Shown here piece by piece: positions 1-8,991 of a stretch of DNA of 36,180 bases (positions are counted from its first letter, which is position 1; each line of letters starts with the position of its first letter). The notes under the pieces were generated by a model, which saw only the letters and a program-made list of their open reading frames with translations, ran no database searches and was not told the origin of the DNA. Origin of the DNA: Candidatus Thorarchaeota archaeon SMTZ1-45 (GTDB taxonomy: Archaea > Asgardarchaeota > Thorarchaeia > Thorarchaeales > Thorarchaeaceae); contig LRSL01000093.1 in NCBI GenBank assembly GCA_001563335.1, positions 1 through 36,180 of the forward strand, written 5' to 3'. Position numbers and translations under genes: made by a program.

Positions 1-224
1 TCAAAAACACTCATCCATGATGGTGCTAGATACGAAGGAGCAATTGGTTTTAGTGGGTTTGGATCCAATGTTCCCAGATATGGTGCAAATGTGGCCATAC
101 CAAAGAAGAAAAGCATGATAATCAGTCCAACGATTCCAATTTTGTGCTTTCGATATTCGCGCAAGAAACCGGTTAAATTGATGTACCAGTTGCTGTCTTT
201 CCAACCTTTTTGTGACCTCGACAA
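1..224 (-). CDS. Dipeptide/oligopeptide ABC transporter permease, DppC-like (N-terminal fragment)
   Basis: This is the beginning of a gene that continues past the left edge; 74 codons are visible. The protein starts with a polar stretch, then a basic segment (LREYRKHKIG, residues 21-30), a hydrophobic helix (IVGLIIMLFFFGMATFAP, 31-48) and a DPNP turn near residue 54. That is the usual N-terminus of OppC/DppC permeases, where R-x-K-x-x-x-x-G precedes the first helix and a P-Y-x-P/D-P-N motif follows. The start is TTG at 224 with GGAGG seven bases upstream. A longer-looking open frame from position 204 is in a different frame and lacks these features. It would form the membrane channel of an importer whose ATPases could be the two genes at 949-3002, although those lie on the other strand. 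Confidence 0.8.
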   Translation of the reverse strand, partial: MSRSQKGWKDSNWYINLTGFLREYRKHKIGIVGLIIMLFFFGMATFAPYLGTLDPNPLKPIAPSYLAPSWMSVF

Positions 225-394
225 GTTAAATCCTCCAATGGATACGTAATACATTCAATTCTGAGATAATGCAATCTTCAGAATTTGAAGTGAATATGCA
301 AATGCATTGTCTAATAAACCAGAAACCTTGAAGTTGCCCTAAAAAAGGAATTGGTTCGGGTAGCACAATTAGTTCGGGTATGTCAAAATTCCAA

Positions 395-721
395 CTAATC
401 GCCATCTATCGTTTCTTCAAAAGGGTCCTCGATCAAATCATCATCATCTTCTGTGGGAAGTCCCTTCAACTCTCGGTCTTTAATCATCTGTTTGGTCCTT
501 CTATGAGCAACCCAAAGATCCGCAAAGACCATTCCAACCAGAAAGACTGTCAAGACACCTGTCAAAGCAAGAATGGCACCAATGAACCTTAGAGGTAATA
601 AGCCAAAAACCCACCATTCAACTAACATCAGATATCCAAGTACAATTAGAATGATTGGAATTAGTAGAATCCTTTTTCGGGGTTCAGTTCTTGTCTTTGG
701 AAAGGATCTTAACTCACGCAT
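395..721 (-). CDS. Small two-helix membrane protein, unknown function
   Basis: A 108-residue protein from ATG 721; an in-frame TTG at 739 would add six residues and neither start has a clear ribosome site. After a basic N-terminus (RTEPRKR) there are two hydrophobic helices, roughly residues 18-38 and 45-68, separated by WWVFGLLPLR. A basic stretch (HRRTKQ) follows, then a very acidic tail (EDDDDLIEDPFEETIDGD). The positive-inside pattern suggests both ends lie in the cytoplasm. I do not recognise a family. It lies between two genes of peptide-transport type and is divergent from the ATPase genes, but nothing ties it to transport. The antisense frames over this stretch look like shadows. Confidence 0.6.
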   Translation of the reverse strand: MRELRSFPKTRTEPRKRILLIPIILIVLGYLMLVEWWVFGLLPLRFIGAILALTGVLTVFLVGMVFADLWVAHRRTKQMIKDRELKGLPTEDDDDLIEDPFEETIDGD

Positions 722-856
722 TGAAATCAACAAAACCAATTTGAAATCTAATGCCTTTTACTTTTTCCAATCTGGCGAGGGGGGGTTACTTTGAACAATT
801 CACTATCGTGATTGAAAATCATTGTTTCATCGTCTGCTTAATGTCTTTGAAAGCAA

Positions 857-866
857 CATATTTAAG
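857..866 (+). promoter_or_regulatory. TATA box for the ABC ATPase pair
   Basis: The A/T-rich element CATATTTAAG is preceded by GAAAGCAA, which resembles a purine-rich BRE. It lies about 85 bases before the chosen start at 949, so a start of transcription near 885-890 would leave a leader of about 60 bases. It is the best archaeal promoter match between the divergent genes here. Called by eye. Confidence 0.4.
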
Positions 867-948
867 CCAACCATTGGGCAACGATACCCCAATAGGGTGA
901 GGTGATTCCACACCCAGAGCCAGAAATGGCTCGATGGAGTGTACAAAT

Positions 949-1941
949 ATGACCCTGCTTGATATTAGGAATCTGAGAATGTACTATAAGACTCAGAAAG
1001 GCTTAGTGAAAGCGGTCGATGATGTGTCTCTTACACTTGAACCAGGAGAATCAATAGGTCTTGCAGGTGAGTCTGGTTGTGGGAAAAGCAGTCTTGCCTA
1101 CTCGATTATGCAGCTTCTTCCACCTGCAGCAAATATCCTTGGCGGCAATGTATTCTTCAAGGGTGATGACCTGATTCGTAAGACTGCCAAGGAGATGCGA
1201 GATATCCGTTGGAAGAACGTAGCAATAGTCTTCCAAGGTGCTATGAACGCTTTGAATCCTGTATTTGAGATAGGAGAACAGATTGCTGAGGCAATCCTAA
1301 TGCACGAAAACGTGACTGAGGAAGAGGCCATAGATCGTTGTGCCAAGCTTTTTGAAATGGTCGGACTTGACCCCAGTCGTATTCATAACTATCCACACGA
1401 ATTCTCAGGTGGAATGCGTCAGAGAGCCATGATTGCAATGGCACTCGCCTGCAATCCAGACCTAGTAATTGCAGACGAGCCAACCACAGCATTGGATGTC
1501 ACAATTCAGGCTCAAATTCTCAAACTTATGCAAAGATTACAGAAAGACCTTGGTCTTTCACTCATCCTGATCACACATGACTTGAGTGTAATAGCTGAAA
1601 CTTGTGACAAGACAGCTATAATGTACGCGGGCAAAATAGCAGAGCTCGCAGATGTGGTGTCAGTCTTTAAAGATCCAGTCCATCCTTATGCTACAGGTTT
1701 GGTAGGAGCAATTCCAAGCATGGTAAAAGCTGAGCAGAAAAAACTTACATCAATTCCGGGTTCACCACCTGATCTTATTGATCCTCCTTCAGGCTGTCGT
1801 TTCCATCCAAGGTGTCCATACGCACAGGACATATGTTCGAAGGAAGACCCACCTTTCGATGAGATCGAACCTGATAGGTTTGTAGCTTGTCATTTTGCAG
1901 AACAACTCAAGGGAGAGCTAGAGATAGATTTAGGTGATTAA
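949..1941 (+). CDS. Oligopeptide/dipeptide ABC transporter ATP-binding protein, DppD/OppD type
   Basis: This is one of the two cytoplasmic ATPases that drive a peptide (or sugar/oligosaccharide) importer of the Dpp/Opp class. Numbered from 949, it shows Walker A GESGCGKS (40-47), the signature FSGGMRQRAMIAMALA near residue 150, Walker B LVIADEPTTALD and the H-loop LITHDLSV. The C-terminal oligo_HPY extension carries GSPPDLIDPPSGCRFHPRCP and further cysteines, a pattern typical of DppD/OppD. Length (330 aa) is normal. ATG 949 is chosen because GGAG ends nine bases before it; ATG 934 would add five residues and has no ribosome site. The second ATPase follows after two bases, so the pair forms one operon. 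The substrate cannot be read from the ATPases. Confidence 0.93.
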   Translation: MTLLDIRNLRMYYKTQKGLVKAVDDVSLTLEPGESIGLAGESGCGKSSLAYSIMQLLPPAANILGGNVFFKGDDLIRKTAKEMRDIRWKNVAIVFQGAMNALNPVFEIGEQIAEAILMHENVTEEEAIDRCAKLFEMVGLDPSRIHNYPHEFSGGMRQRAMIAMALACNPDLVIADEPTTALDVTIQAQILKLMQRLQKDLGLSLILITHDLSVIAETCDKTAIMYAGKIAELADVVSVFKDPVHPYATGLVGAIPSMVKAEQKKLTSIPGSPPDLIDPPSGCRFHPRCPYAQDICSKEDPPFDEIEPDRFVACHFAEQLKGELEIDLGD

Positions 1942-1943
1942 TA

Positions 1944-3002
1944 ATGACAGTTGACAAATCGAGAGTATTAACTGGTTCCATAGAAGTGAAAGATGGTGAA
2001 ACTCTTATTGCTGTGAGGAACATGCGTAAATGGTTCCCAGTTAATACAGGATTTCTTTCTTCTATGCTTTATAAACAGGAGTTGTTTGTGAAAGCTGTTG
2101 ATGGTCTTACATTCGATATTATCAAGGGAGAAGTACTTGTACTTGCAGGAGAGAGCGGATGCGGCAAAACAACAACAGGGCGGTGTATCCTCTATCTAGA
2201 AGTACCAACAGATGGTGATGTTGTTTATGCGGGTCAAAACTTAGCCACATTGGACCGCAATGAAATCAAAGAACTACGAAAGAGGATGCAAATCACATTC
2301 CAAGATCCATATGAATCCCTCAATCCCAAGCAGAGTATCTTCAGCATAGTAGAAGAACCCCTATTGGTTCATAAGATTCCACTTACACCCAGCCAGAGAC
2401 GTTTGAGGGTCCTAGAAGCACTAGAAAGTGTAGCACTTACTCCAGCCGAAGATTATATAGACAGATATCCACACGAACTTTCTGGTGGACAGAGACAGAG
2501 AATTTCAGTTGCAAGAGCTCTTATTCTACACCCTGAATTCATGGTGGCTGATGAACCAGTATCAATGTTGGATGTGTCAATCCGTGCCGAGATTCTGAAC
2601 TTGCTACTCACTTTGAGAGAAGAACTTGGTCTTACCTACTTGTTCATTACACATGACTTAGCAGTTGCAACATATATTGCAGACAGGATTGGAATTATGT
2701 ACCTGGGAAAAATCATGGAAATTGGTCCTGCTCATGATGTTGCATTCAGTCCAATGCACCCATACACTCGAGCGCTCATTTCAGCTGTTCCATCCGGAGA
2801 CCCAACTGTAAAAAGAAGAGTTGAGTCATTGAAGGGAGAACCTCCAAGCCCAATCAATGTTCCATCAGGTTGCCGCTTCCATCCACGATGTCCCTACGCA
2901 CAGGAAATATGTGTGCGAGAGGTCCCTGAAGACCGAGATATGGGCAATGGACATTTTGTGGCATGCCACTTTGCTGGCGAGTTGCCTGAAGTTCAGCTGT
3001 GA
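1944..3002 (+). CDS. Oligopeptide/dipeptide ABC transporter ATP-binding protein, DppF/OppF type
   Basis: This is the partner ATPase of the preceding gene. It has the longer N-terminal insert usual for DppF/OppF (KWFPVNTGFLSSMLYKQELFVKAVDG), Walker A GESGCGKTT, Q-loop TFQDPYESLNP, signature LSGGQRQRISVARAL, Walker B FMVADEPVSMLD and H-loop FITHDLAV. A C-terminal oligo_HPY segment repeats the pattern GCRFHPRCPYAQEIC seen in the first ATPase. At 352 residues it is of family length. The two proteins should form the heterodimeric motor under a DppB/DppC channel. DppB and a substrate-binding protein are not in this window; a DppC-like gene begins at 224 on the opposite strand. Confidence 0.93.
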   Translation: MTVDKSRVLTGSIEVKDGETLIAVRNMRKWFPVNTGFLSSMLYKQELFVKAVDGLTFDIIKGEVLVLAGESGCGKTTTGRCILYLEVPTDGDVVYAGQNLATLDRNEIKELRKRMQITFQDPYESLNPKQSIFSIVEEPLLVHKIPLTPSQRRLRVLEALESVALTPAEDYIDRYPHELSGGQRQRISVARALILHPEFMVADEPVSMLDVSIRAEILNLLLTLREELGLTYLFITHDLAVATYIADRIGIMYLGKIMEIGPAHDVAFSPMHPYTRALISAVPSGDPTVKRRVESLKGEPPSPINVPSGCRFHPRCPYAQEICVREVPEDRDMGNGHFVACHFAGELPEVQL

Positions 3003-3081
3003 TCTTTATGATGATGATTCATGGGTGTTTATTAGCTCACCTGTATTCATTTCTCATATTTGTACACCTTGAGGTGAAACC

Positions 3082-3519
3082 TTGACTGAGAATGAAGACA
3101 GACCAAGAATTCTTCGAGCAATCAGGAAATGCTTGGGTGAAGCTGATAAGTGCTTCAATGATGCTCAGGATAGTCTCGATGAGGTGTTTAAGGGGTCAAT
3201 GGGGGTTGGTATGACTCCGCTTATTGGAGGTTATGCAATTAAGGACCCGAAGAATCAGTTCAGACAAGCATTGATCAAAGTTGATTCTGCCGATAAGGCA
3301 TTACTACCTCTTTTAAAAAGGGTCAAGGATGGTAGAGTGAATGAGTCACACTTCAAATCACAACGGGCTATGATTCTCTTGGGTGATCTTATGGGTATGG
3401 ATTACAATATTCTCATTCAAAAACTGAACGAACAAAGAGGGCGTGAATCAACATGGTATCGTTTGAAGGAGTTACGAGAGAAAATTGCTGAGTTGTTGGA
3501 GCTCATAGCTGATGAGTAG
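3082..3519 (+). CDS. Unknown helical protein
   Basis: A 145-residue soluble protein starting at TTG 3082, with GAGGTG five bases upstream. The composition is charged and alpha-helical throughout: an N-terminal helix with CLGEADKCFNDAQDSLDEVF, a glycine-rich turn (GSMGVGMTPLIGGY, about residues 38-51), then two or three helices ending in LKELREKIAELLELIADE, which could form a short coiled coil. There are no membrane segments or metal-binding motifs. I do not recognise the family. It reads in the same direction as the ABC genes before it and two genes after it, with gaps of about 80 bases, so it may or may not share their transcript. Confidence 0.65.
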   Translation: MTENEDRPRILRAIRKCLGEADKCFNDAQDSLDEVFKGSMGVGMTPLIGGYAIKDPKNQFRQALIKVDSADKALLPLLKRVKDGRVNESHFKSQRAMILLGDLMGMDYNILIQKLNEQRGRESTWYRLKELREKIAELLELIADE

Positions 3520-3601
3520 TATTCCGTAGAACTAGCAAAGATAATAACGATTCAATCGCATTTCTTTGTACTGGGCAAACACCATAGAGTGGTTCCGGCA
3601 T

Positions 3602-4270
3602 ATGAGTAACTCAGAGAATCAAAGTAATTTCCTCAAAGATCTTGAGCATACAGAGATTGTTTTACAGGATTTACTTGCGACTCTCTCGAGTCTGAATTCA
3701 GCACTGAAACCTATTGAAAGCAGAATGAAGCTAAGTGATTTTGCCTCGAGTGGAGAATATGTTCAAGGATCTTCAAAAGGTATTGTCTGTGTGCTTTCAG
3801 GTTTAATAAGAGGTGATCCACTAGAAAAAATACTAACAGAGAAAGGAAGAGGAAAAGATATTCCTACACTCATCAAAGCAGGAGATCGTAGTGAATCACA
3901 AGCGACTGTTGAAAGTATAGTGAACATATTACATGCTGAGGACAAAAAAAGAAGTTTGGAGTATATTATCAATCTAAGATGGGCAGAGTTTCCCTCATTA
4001 TTAGAGGACGGGATGGTTGTCATAAGAGGAACGAGGTATGTGGGAGGTAGCCCTCTGAGATTAACAAAACTGGAGGCGAATTTGGGAAAACTAGGTCTTA
4101 GGGTACTCAAAGATAGTGGTGAGTTTGGTGGAGGTCCATTATCCTATAGAATTGCAAAATCATTCATTAATAGACACAACCTGCTAATTGCAGAACTAAC
4201 GCTCTCTCGTCAGGTTATTGAGAGTGATAATGTAGTAATCAAGATACTGAACATGCTTGCCGCTTTCTAG
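3602..4270 (+). CDS. Unknown protein upstream of the GCS2 fusion
   Basis: A 222-residue soluble protein from ATG 3602; an upstream in-frame TTG at 3566 would add 12 residues and has no ribosome site. The N-terminal half is helical and polar (DLEHTEIVLQDLLATLSSLN). The C-terminal half alternates strands and glycines (GMVVIRGTRYVGGSPLRL, GEFGGGPLSYRIAKSFINRH). No known motif is visible. Its stop at 4270 is ten bases before the start of the large GCS2 protein, and that gene's AGGTG ribosome site overlaps the stop codon, so the two are probably co-translated. Any function is likely tied to that partner. No family name is offered. Confidence 0.6.
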   Translation: MSNSENQSNFLKDLEHTEIVLQDLLATLSSLNSALKPIESRMKLSDFASSGEYVQGSSKGIVCVLSGLIRGDPLEKILTEKGRGKDIPTLIKAGDRSESQATVESIVNILHAEDKKRSLEYIINLRWAEFPSLLEDGMVVIRGTRYVGGSPLRLTKLEANLGKLGLRVLKDSGEFGGGPLSYRIAKSFINRHNLLIAELTLSRQVIESDNVVIKILNMLAAF

Positions 4271-4280
4271 GTGCATGAAC

Positions 4281-7200
4281 ATGGGTTCAACAGCTGAAAA
4301 CTCGGAGATGCAACTTCCATTCCCTCATGGAATAGAAGTTGAACTCCAAGTAATTCGGAGGGACGGCACCTGGATTCGTGGAGAAGAAATTCTTCAAGTT
4401 TTTGACGAGATTGTTTCTAGCGCTAAGGGTCTGTTGGAAAAGAAGATTCGCTCATCAGTTCTAGAATCTGTTAAGAGAAAGTACAAACAATCAGCTCAGA
4501 CTGAAGAAGGAGAGAGAGGTTCGAGGATTGTAGCATTATACGAAGACCCAAATGGAGAAATTAAGGAGTATACTCTTTTGGGGCATGATCCTAATGTGAC
4601 TAGTCTGACATGGATTCTTGAAGTTGCCACTCCACCATGTACAACACTTGAGGAGCTTGCATGGTGGATTCAAACTCTCATTGCTATATCGCAGGATGCA
4701 CTTCCTGTAGATTCCAATGCTATCTTAATTTCAACAGGATTGAACCCAACTCAGGAGTACCTGAGAAATTTATCTTTTGGAGAGCATCATCATATACTTA
4801 GTTCAAGTACAGATGAGAAGACAAAGATTGCAGTCTATAATATGATACGGAATTTCCTCCCTCATCTTATTGCCCTTTCAGTCAACTCACCATTTGAAAG
4901 TAAAAAACCGAGTGATGAAGTTTTAATTTCAGAAGATGGGAGATTGAAGGCACCTCGGTGTAAGAAATCGATTAGATTGTTCAGAAATACGACACAAATG
5001 GGTCCAACAAATGAGTTTGAATTTATTCCCTATCTTCGTGGTTCTGATAAAGAATCATTCGCTCGTCATGTAAATCGAAGCTATGCACGAATGGTCGATA
5101 TGTATCCCTTCACTGATTATGGGACTATTGAAATTCGAGTGTTTGACACCCAATTGTCAATCCCGCGAAGAATGGGGCTAGCTTTGATACTTCAAGCATT
5201 AGCATTCAAAGCAAAGAAGATGGTTGAGAGGGGAGAACCAATCCCAGATGTAGGAGCTAAAGCCCTAGCAGCTAACAGAGATTCAGCGCTATCAGCGGGA
5301 TTATGGGGACCTTTCCGAGCGGGAGGAGAAGGCAAAGAAACAAACTATCTCAAGATGTACAATTATCAAATCACTGATGTTGGTACTGTGAGTGGAACTA
5401 AGAAAAACAGATTCCTTGGTGATGCAGTTATTTCAATGTTGTACTTAGTCAAGGATGAACTGGAAGAGCTGAATATAATCGAGAATCCTTTCATTCAAGC
5501 CTTATTCGTTTCAGTCTTTGGAAGTGAGTATGTTGAACCTCGTACAACAAGTGCTGATTTCCAGCTTGAGGTTTATGCCAAATCAGACAACAATATGGTT
5601 GTTTTGATGAAACGGCTTTTGGAAGTCACTAGAGAATGCAGTACCAATTGGTTGTATGATCCAATTGAAGGCATACCTCATCTTCCAGCTTGGTTATGTT
5701 GGTGGAAAGGTCTTGAGCCAGAAATCATCATAGATGCTGAGAGAGTCTTTGCAGGGCAGGATGTTCATTTCAGTTTCCTATTAAAAAATACTACTGGTCG
5801 ACAGTTAGATGATATTTCAATTTCATACGCAATAGAAGACTCTGAGCGTAACTCTATTGATAACAATATTCTGACAATATCTGGTATCGAGGATGGAGAA
5901 ATACATGTTTCAGATGTATCATTCAAGACAAAGAAGAACATTACTGCTTACAACATAATTGCAGAAGTGGGTTTTGTTGGAAGGGTTATCACGCTCACTA
6001 ATACAATCAACATGTATTGGATGAAAGCCTCAATAAAACCAGGTACAACAACACAATTTGCAGATGGTAAAGCGCCAGTCCTCTTTGAAGGACAGATAGA
6101 AACTAACTATCCAACACAAACCGAAGTGAAATGTCAGGTCAGCATTATTGCGCCAACTATTGAAAGAACCCTGTTCACTTCTGAAGAAGTATTACAGGTA
6201 GAGAGCGGTCATGCTATCAAATTTGATAATACCAAATTCCAGCCAATTCTTATTCCTTCAGATGCTGCTGATGGAGTAGAACGGTGCATATTACAGGTCC
6301 GTCTTTTCAATCAAGCTGGAACTGAAATTGCTGAAGCGATGTCCAAACCATTCTACGTGGGATTTGTAAAAAGAGGACCTCAAGTTGTATTAACAACAGA
6401 ACTGAAAGACGAATATAATATCGGAGAGATGATTTCTGGCGATATCCTTGTTAGCAATCTTGGAAAGAAAATCGGAACTGACACAAGACTTTTACTAGAA
6501 TTCATCAGCGATTCCGGTAGAACTTATTTAATTGAAGAATTTCTGAAGGAAGAGTTGGAAGCTGGTCCTGTTAGCTTTCTGTGGAAGATACCAATGATGT
6601 CTGTTGAGAGTTCAACAGATAGAGTTGGAATAATTAAAGCATCTCTCAAAGAAAAGGGGAAGTTAGTTGCATCAGCTGAATCAGATAGACTTAGAATTGA
6701 GCAGGTCACCACAAGAGTCAATATCGACTCTCTAAGAGTTCCTCAACGATCTCATATCGGGGGCAAGGTTTCTGGCTGGTTGAGAATCCGGAGGAATACA
6801 GAGGTTGGTGAACCTGCCATCCTAAACATATCATTTGTATACCCTGATGGTGATGAACATCGAGTTCTGACTCAACCAGTTAAACAGAGTAAGAACTTGT
6901 CAGTTGCTTTTGGGCCAGTTGTTGTTCCGGCACCTCGTGCGAGTGTTAATCATCGAAATGTTATCTTGATAGCCTCACTGAGTTATGCGGGTATTGAAGT
7001 CGATAAGAGATCTACTGAAATTGATCTTGTTGGAGGACCAAAGATGGATATCGCACAGATTGAATTTGTGGGACTTCCAGATTTCACTTCCCCTGATGAA
7101 CTGATTCAGCCTACTGTAAAACTAGAAAGTAATGTTGAGAAATCCATAAGCTGCCTTCTCACTGTTGAGCTTGAGTCAATAGGGGGTAATAGAGACCTTC

Positions 7201-7718
7201 TAAATCAGGAACTAGATCTTGAACCCGGAAAACAAAGATTATTTCCGATTCCTGTTAGAATTCCATTAAGTGCAGAAATGAGTACTGCTCACATACGAGC
7301 AACACTCAGGTGCGGAGGAAGGTCGTATGAGAAAAAGCAGAGGTTCAAGATCAAAGCAATAGAGAGTCCATTATTCAAGATAGGATTTTCAATTCGAAAT
7401 GAAGCAGGAGATGAAATACCAGGTCTAGTTGCTAGACTATCTACCATCGAAATTATAGCTACAGTTGAAAGCGTTCGTGAGAAGATTGAGGATTTAGTAT
7501 TGAACATTCGAATCATGTCAAGAAGAAACATCATCAGAGAATTCGAAGTACCACTCCCAGACCCTGGTTTGAAAACAAACATGGTCAATGTGAAATGGAT
7601 CACCCCACCCATTGATGTTGTCACCGGATACTATGTCGATGCAGTGATTCTGCAATCTGGTCGTCAACTTCCATCAAGAGCTATTGAGCTGGTCAAAAGG
7701 CAATTTACTGTTTATTGA
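4281..7718 (+). CDS. GCS2-family carboxylate-amine ligase domain fused to beta-sandwich repeats
   Basis: A 1145-residue two-part protein. Residues about 15-400 match the GCS2 (YbdK/glutamate-cysteine ligase 2) pattern: GIEVEL (17-22), EVATPPCTTLEELAWWI, STGLNPTQEYLRN, an HxH-type site FGEHHHI (166-172), LIALSVNSPFE and GTIEIRVFDTQLS (281-293). Such enzymes join an amine to a carboxylate using ATP. From about residue 480 the protein is a series of Ig-like or arrestin-like beta-sandwich units, for example EPEIIIDAERVFAGQDVHFS and LTTELKDEYNIGEMISGDIL. No signal peptide or membrane helix is seen, so it is probably cytoplasmic. The family is normally about 370-450 residues, so the tail is the odd feature. 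ATG 4281 is chosen because AGGTG lies seven bases upstream. The substrate is unknown and the ligase call rests on motifs only. Confidence 0.7.
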   Translation: MGSTAENSEMQLPFPHGIEVELQVIRRDGTWIRGEEILQVFDEIVSSAKGLLEKKIRSSVLESVKRKYKQSAQTEEGERGSRIVALYEDPNGEIKEYTLLGHDPNVTSLTWILEVATPPCTTLEELAWWIQTLIAISQDALPVDSNAILISTGLNPTQEYLRNLSFGEHHHILSSSTDEKTKIAVYNMIRNFLPHLIALSVNSPFESKKPSDEVLISEDGRLKAPRCKKSIRLFRNTTQMGPTNEFEFIPYLRGSDKESFARHVNRSYARMVDMYPFTDYGTIEIRVFDTQLSIPRRMGLALILQALAFKAKKMVERGEPIPDVGAKALAANRDSALSAGLWGPFRAGGEGKETNYLKMYNYQITDVGTVSGTKKNRFLGDAVISMLYLVKDELEELNIIENPFIQALFVSVFGSEYVEPRTTSADFQLEVYAKSDNNMVVLMKRLLEVTRECSTNWLYDPIEGIPHLPAWLCWWKGLEPEIIIDAERVFAGQDVHFSFLLKNTTGRQLDDISISYAIEDSERNSIDNNILTISGIEDGEIHVSDVSFKTKKNITAYNIIAEVGFVGRVITLTNTINMYWMKASIKPGTTTQFADGKAPVLFEGQIETNYPTQTEVKCQVSIIAPTIERTLFTSEEVLQVESGHAIKFDNTKFQPILIPSDAADGVERCILQVRLFNQAGTEIAEAMSKPFYVGFVKRGPQVVLTTELKDEYNIGEMISGDILVSNLGKKIGTDTRLLLEFISDSGRTYLIEEFLKEELEAGPVSFLWKIPMMSVESSTDRVGIIKASLKEKGKLVASAESDRLRIEQVTTRVNIDSLRVPQRSHIGGKVSGWLRIRRNTEVGEPAILNISFVYPDGDEHRVLTQPVKQSKNLSVAFGPVVVPAPRASVNHRNVILIASLSYAGIEVDKRSTEIDLVGGPKMDIAQIEFVGLPDFTSPDELIQPTVKLESNVEKSISCLLTVELESIGGNRDLLNQELDLEPGKQRLFPIPVRIPLSAEMSTAHIRATLRCGGRSYEKKQRFKIKAIESPLFKIGFSIRNEAGDEIPGLVARLSTIEIIATVESVREKIEDLVLNIRIMSRRNIIREFEVPLPDPGLKTNMVNVKWITPPIDVVTGYYVDAVILQSGRQLPSRAIELVKRQFTVY

Positions 7719-8064
7719 ATGACATGGGTTCTATGGTCATAAAATACTCATAGTTCCTTGATTGAGGAAAAAGGACCTATTAAAACCCCATCTTGACAAC
7801 AAATGGATTACGACCTTTGCCGAATAATTATTCGTGTAAATATGATTCGACTATTGCCGACATTCATAGGAAAATCGTTATATTGACTAAAAAAAGATGG
7901 AGAATTCATATTCCTAAGGCAAAGCTATAAATGCTAACTTTGTGCCGCAGATTGGTAATTAGACCCAATAACTAGGATATGATATATACTCATAGAACAT
8001 TCAACAACGACTTCGACTATATGACTAATATTTGAAATCTCCAACAACCATGGATGTGAAATGA
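7719..8064. other. Intergenic region, no gene seen
   Basis: This 346-base A/T-rich gap between two rightward genes holds no convincing small frame and no tRNA-like fold. It contains a weak hairpin (TTCCT/AGGAA, 7754-7769), a perfect 14-base palindrome at 7821-7834 and two TATA-like elements (CTATAAATG at about 7925, GATATATACT at about 7981) that could drive the DUF92 gene. The second would leave a leader of about 55 bases. Confidence 0.5.
7821..7834. promoter_or_regulatory. 14-base perfect palindrome, possible operator
   Basis: CGAATAATTATTCG reads the same on both strands. It lies about 100 bases upstream of the first TATA-like element before the DUF92 gene. A dimeric regulator could bind it, but A/T-rich palindromes of this size also arise by chance in A/T-rich gaps. 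Confidence 0.25.
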
Positions 8065-8991
8065 ATGCTTGATATGCTGATGCATCCGGCTGTTTCCGGA
8101 TTATTGGTTATGACATTGTTTGGAGCATTAGCATACAAGCTTCATTTTGTTGACATATCTGGTTTGATAAGTGCCTTCGTTGTTGGATTCACAATCTGGT
8201 ACACTGGAGGGGTCGTGTCGTTTGTCATCATCCTATTCTTCTTCTTGAGTGCAGGCATTGCAACTAAGATGAAATACAAAGAAAAGGCCAAACATAATCT
8301 TGCTCAGGAAGGTAAAGGAAAACGTTCTTGGAAAAATGTCTTTGGAAGCGGAATAATCCCAATGATGTTCTCGGTAGGGATACATCTTACAGGTCAGTTT
8401 CCAGATCTTGCAGCTGCAGGATGGCCATTCCTTATGTTTGGCGGCTATATAGGAGCTGTTGCTACAACAAGTGCTGACACACTAGCAAGTGAAATTGGTG
8501 TGTTTAGCAAGAGTAAACCACGACTGATAACTAATCTCAGAAGAAAAGTACCTCGTGGTACAATCGGTGCAGTATCACTACTTGGAGAAGGAGTTGCGTT
8601 ATTTGCAGGACTTTTCATAGGAGTTATCGCTCTCCTCTTTTCATTTGTATCCCCCAACCTAGTTCCAGCTATAACAACCACTGAACAACTTATTGTACTC
8701 GTCCCACTCTCAGTCTTAACTGCATTTATTGGATGTAATCTTGACAGTCTCTTTGGAGCTGTTCTTCAGAATAGGTTCGTCTGTGAGATCTGTGGAGCAG
8801 TGACTGACAAAGAATTTCATTGCAACTATGAAACGAAGTATATCGGTGGTTTTAAGACTTTTACAAATATGCATGTCAATTTGGGTTCTTCAGGCATGGG
8901 AGCAACTCTTGGCATTATCTTAGGAGCTGGACTCTTTGTTTGGATCCTAGGCGGGCTCTTCTTCTGGATTGTAGCATCATCTAGTAGCTAA
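8065..8991 (+). CDS. DUF92 (TIGR00297) integral membrane protein
   Basis: A 308-residue polytopic membrane protein with about six or seven hydrophobic helices. Recognisable DUF92 features are the N-terminal pair of helices with SGLISAFVVGFTIWYTGG, the motif TTSADTLASEIGVFSKSKPR, VPRGTIGAVSLLGEGVALFAG, and the late LDSLFGAVLQNRFVCEICG segment. The family includes plant VTE6 (phytyl-phosphate kinase) and many archaeal members, so a role in prenyl-phosphate or lipid metabolism is possible but not shown here. A pair of cysteines (CEICG) plus CNYE may bind metal. ATG 8065 follows GATGTGA. Its stop codon overlaps that of the convergent winged-helix/PfkB gene. Confidence 0.85.
   Translation: MLDMLMHPAVSGLLVMTLFGALAYKLHFVDISGLISAFVVGFTIWYTGGVVSFVIILFFFLSAGIATKMKYKEKAKHNLAQEGKGKRSWKNVFGSGIIPMMFSVGIHLTGQFPDLAAAGWPFLMFGGYIGAVATTSADTLASEIGVFSKSKPRLITNLRRKVPRGTIGAVSLLGEGVALFAGLFIGVIALLFSFVSPNLVPAITTTEQLIVLVPLSVLTAFIGCNLDSLFGAVLQNRFVCEICGAVTDKEFHCNYETKYIGGFKTFTNMHVNLGSSGMGATLGIILGAGLFVWILGGLFFWIVASSSS

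Noticed and set aside
3763..4110. Leftward frame of 115 codons
   Set aside because: It is antisense to the unknown protein at 3602-4270, which is coupled to the next gene; no motif is seen.
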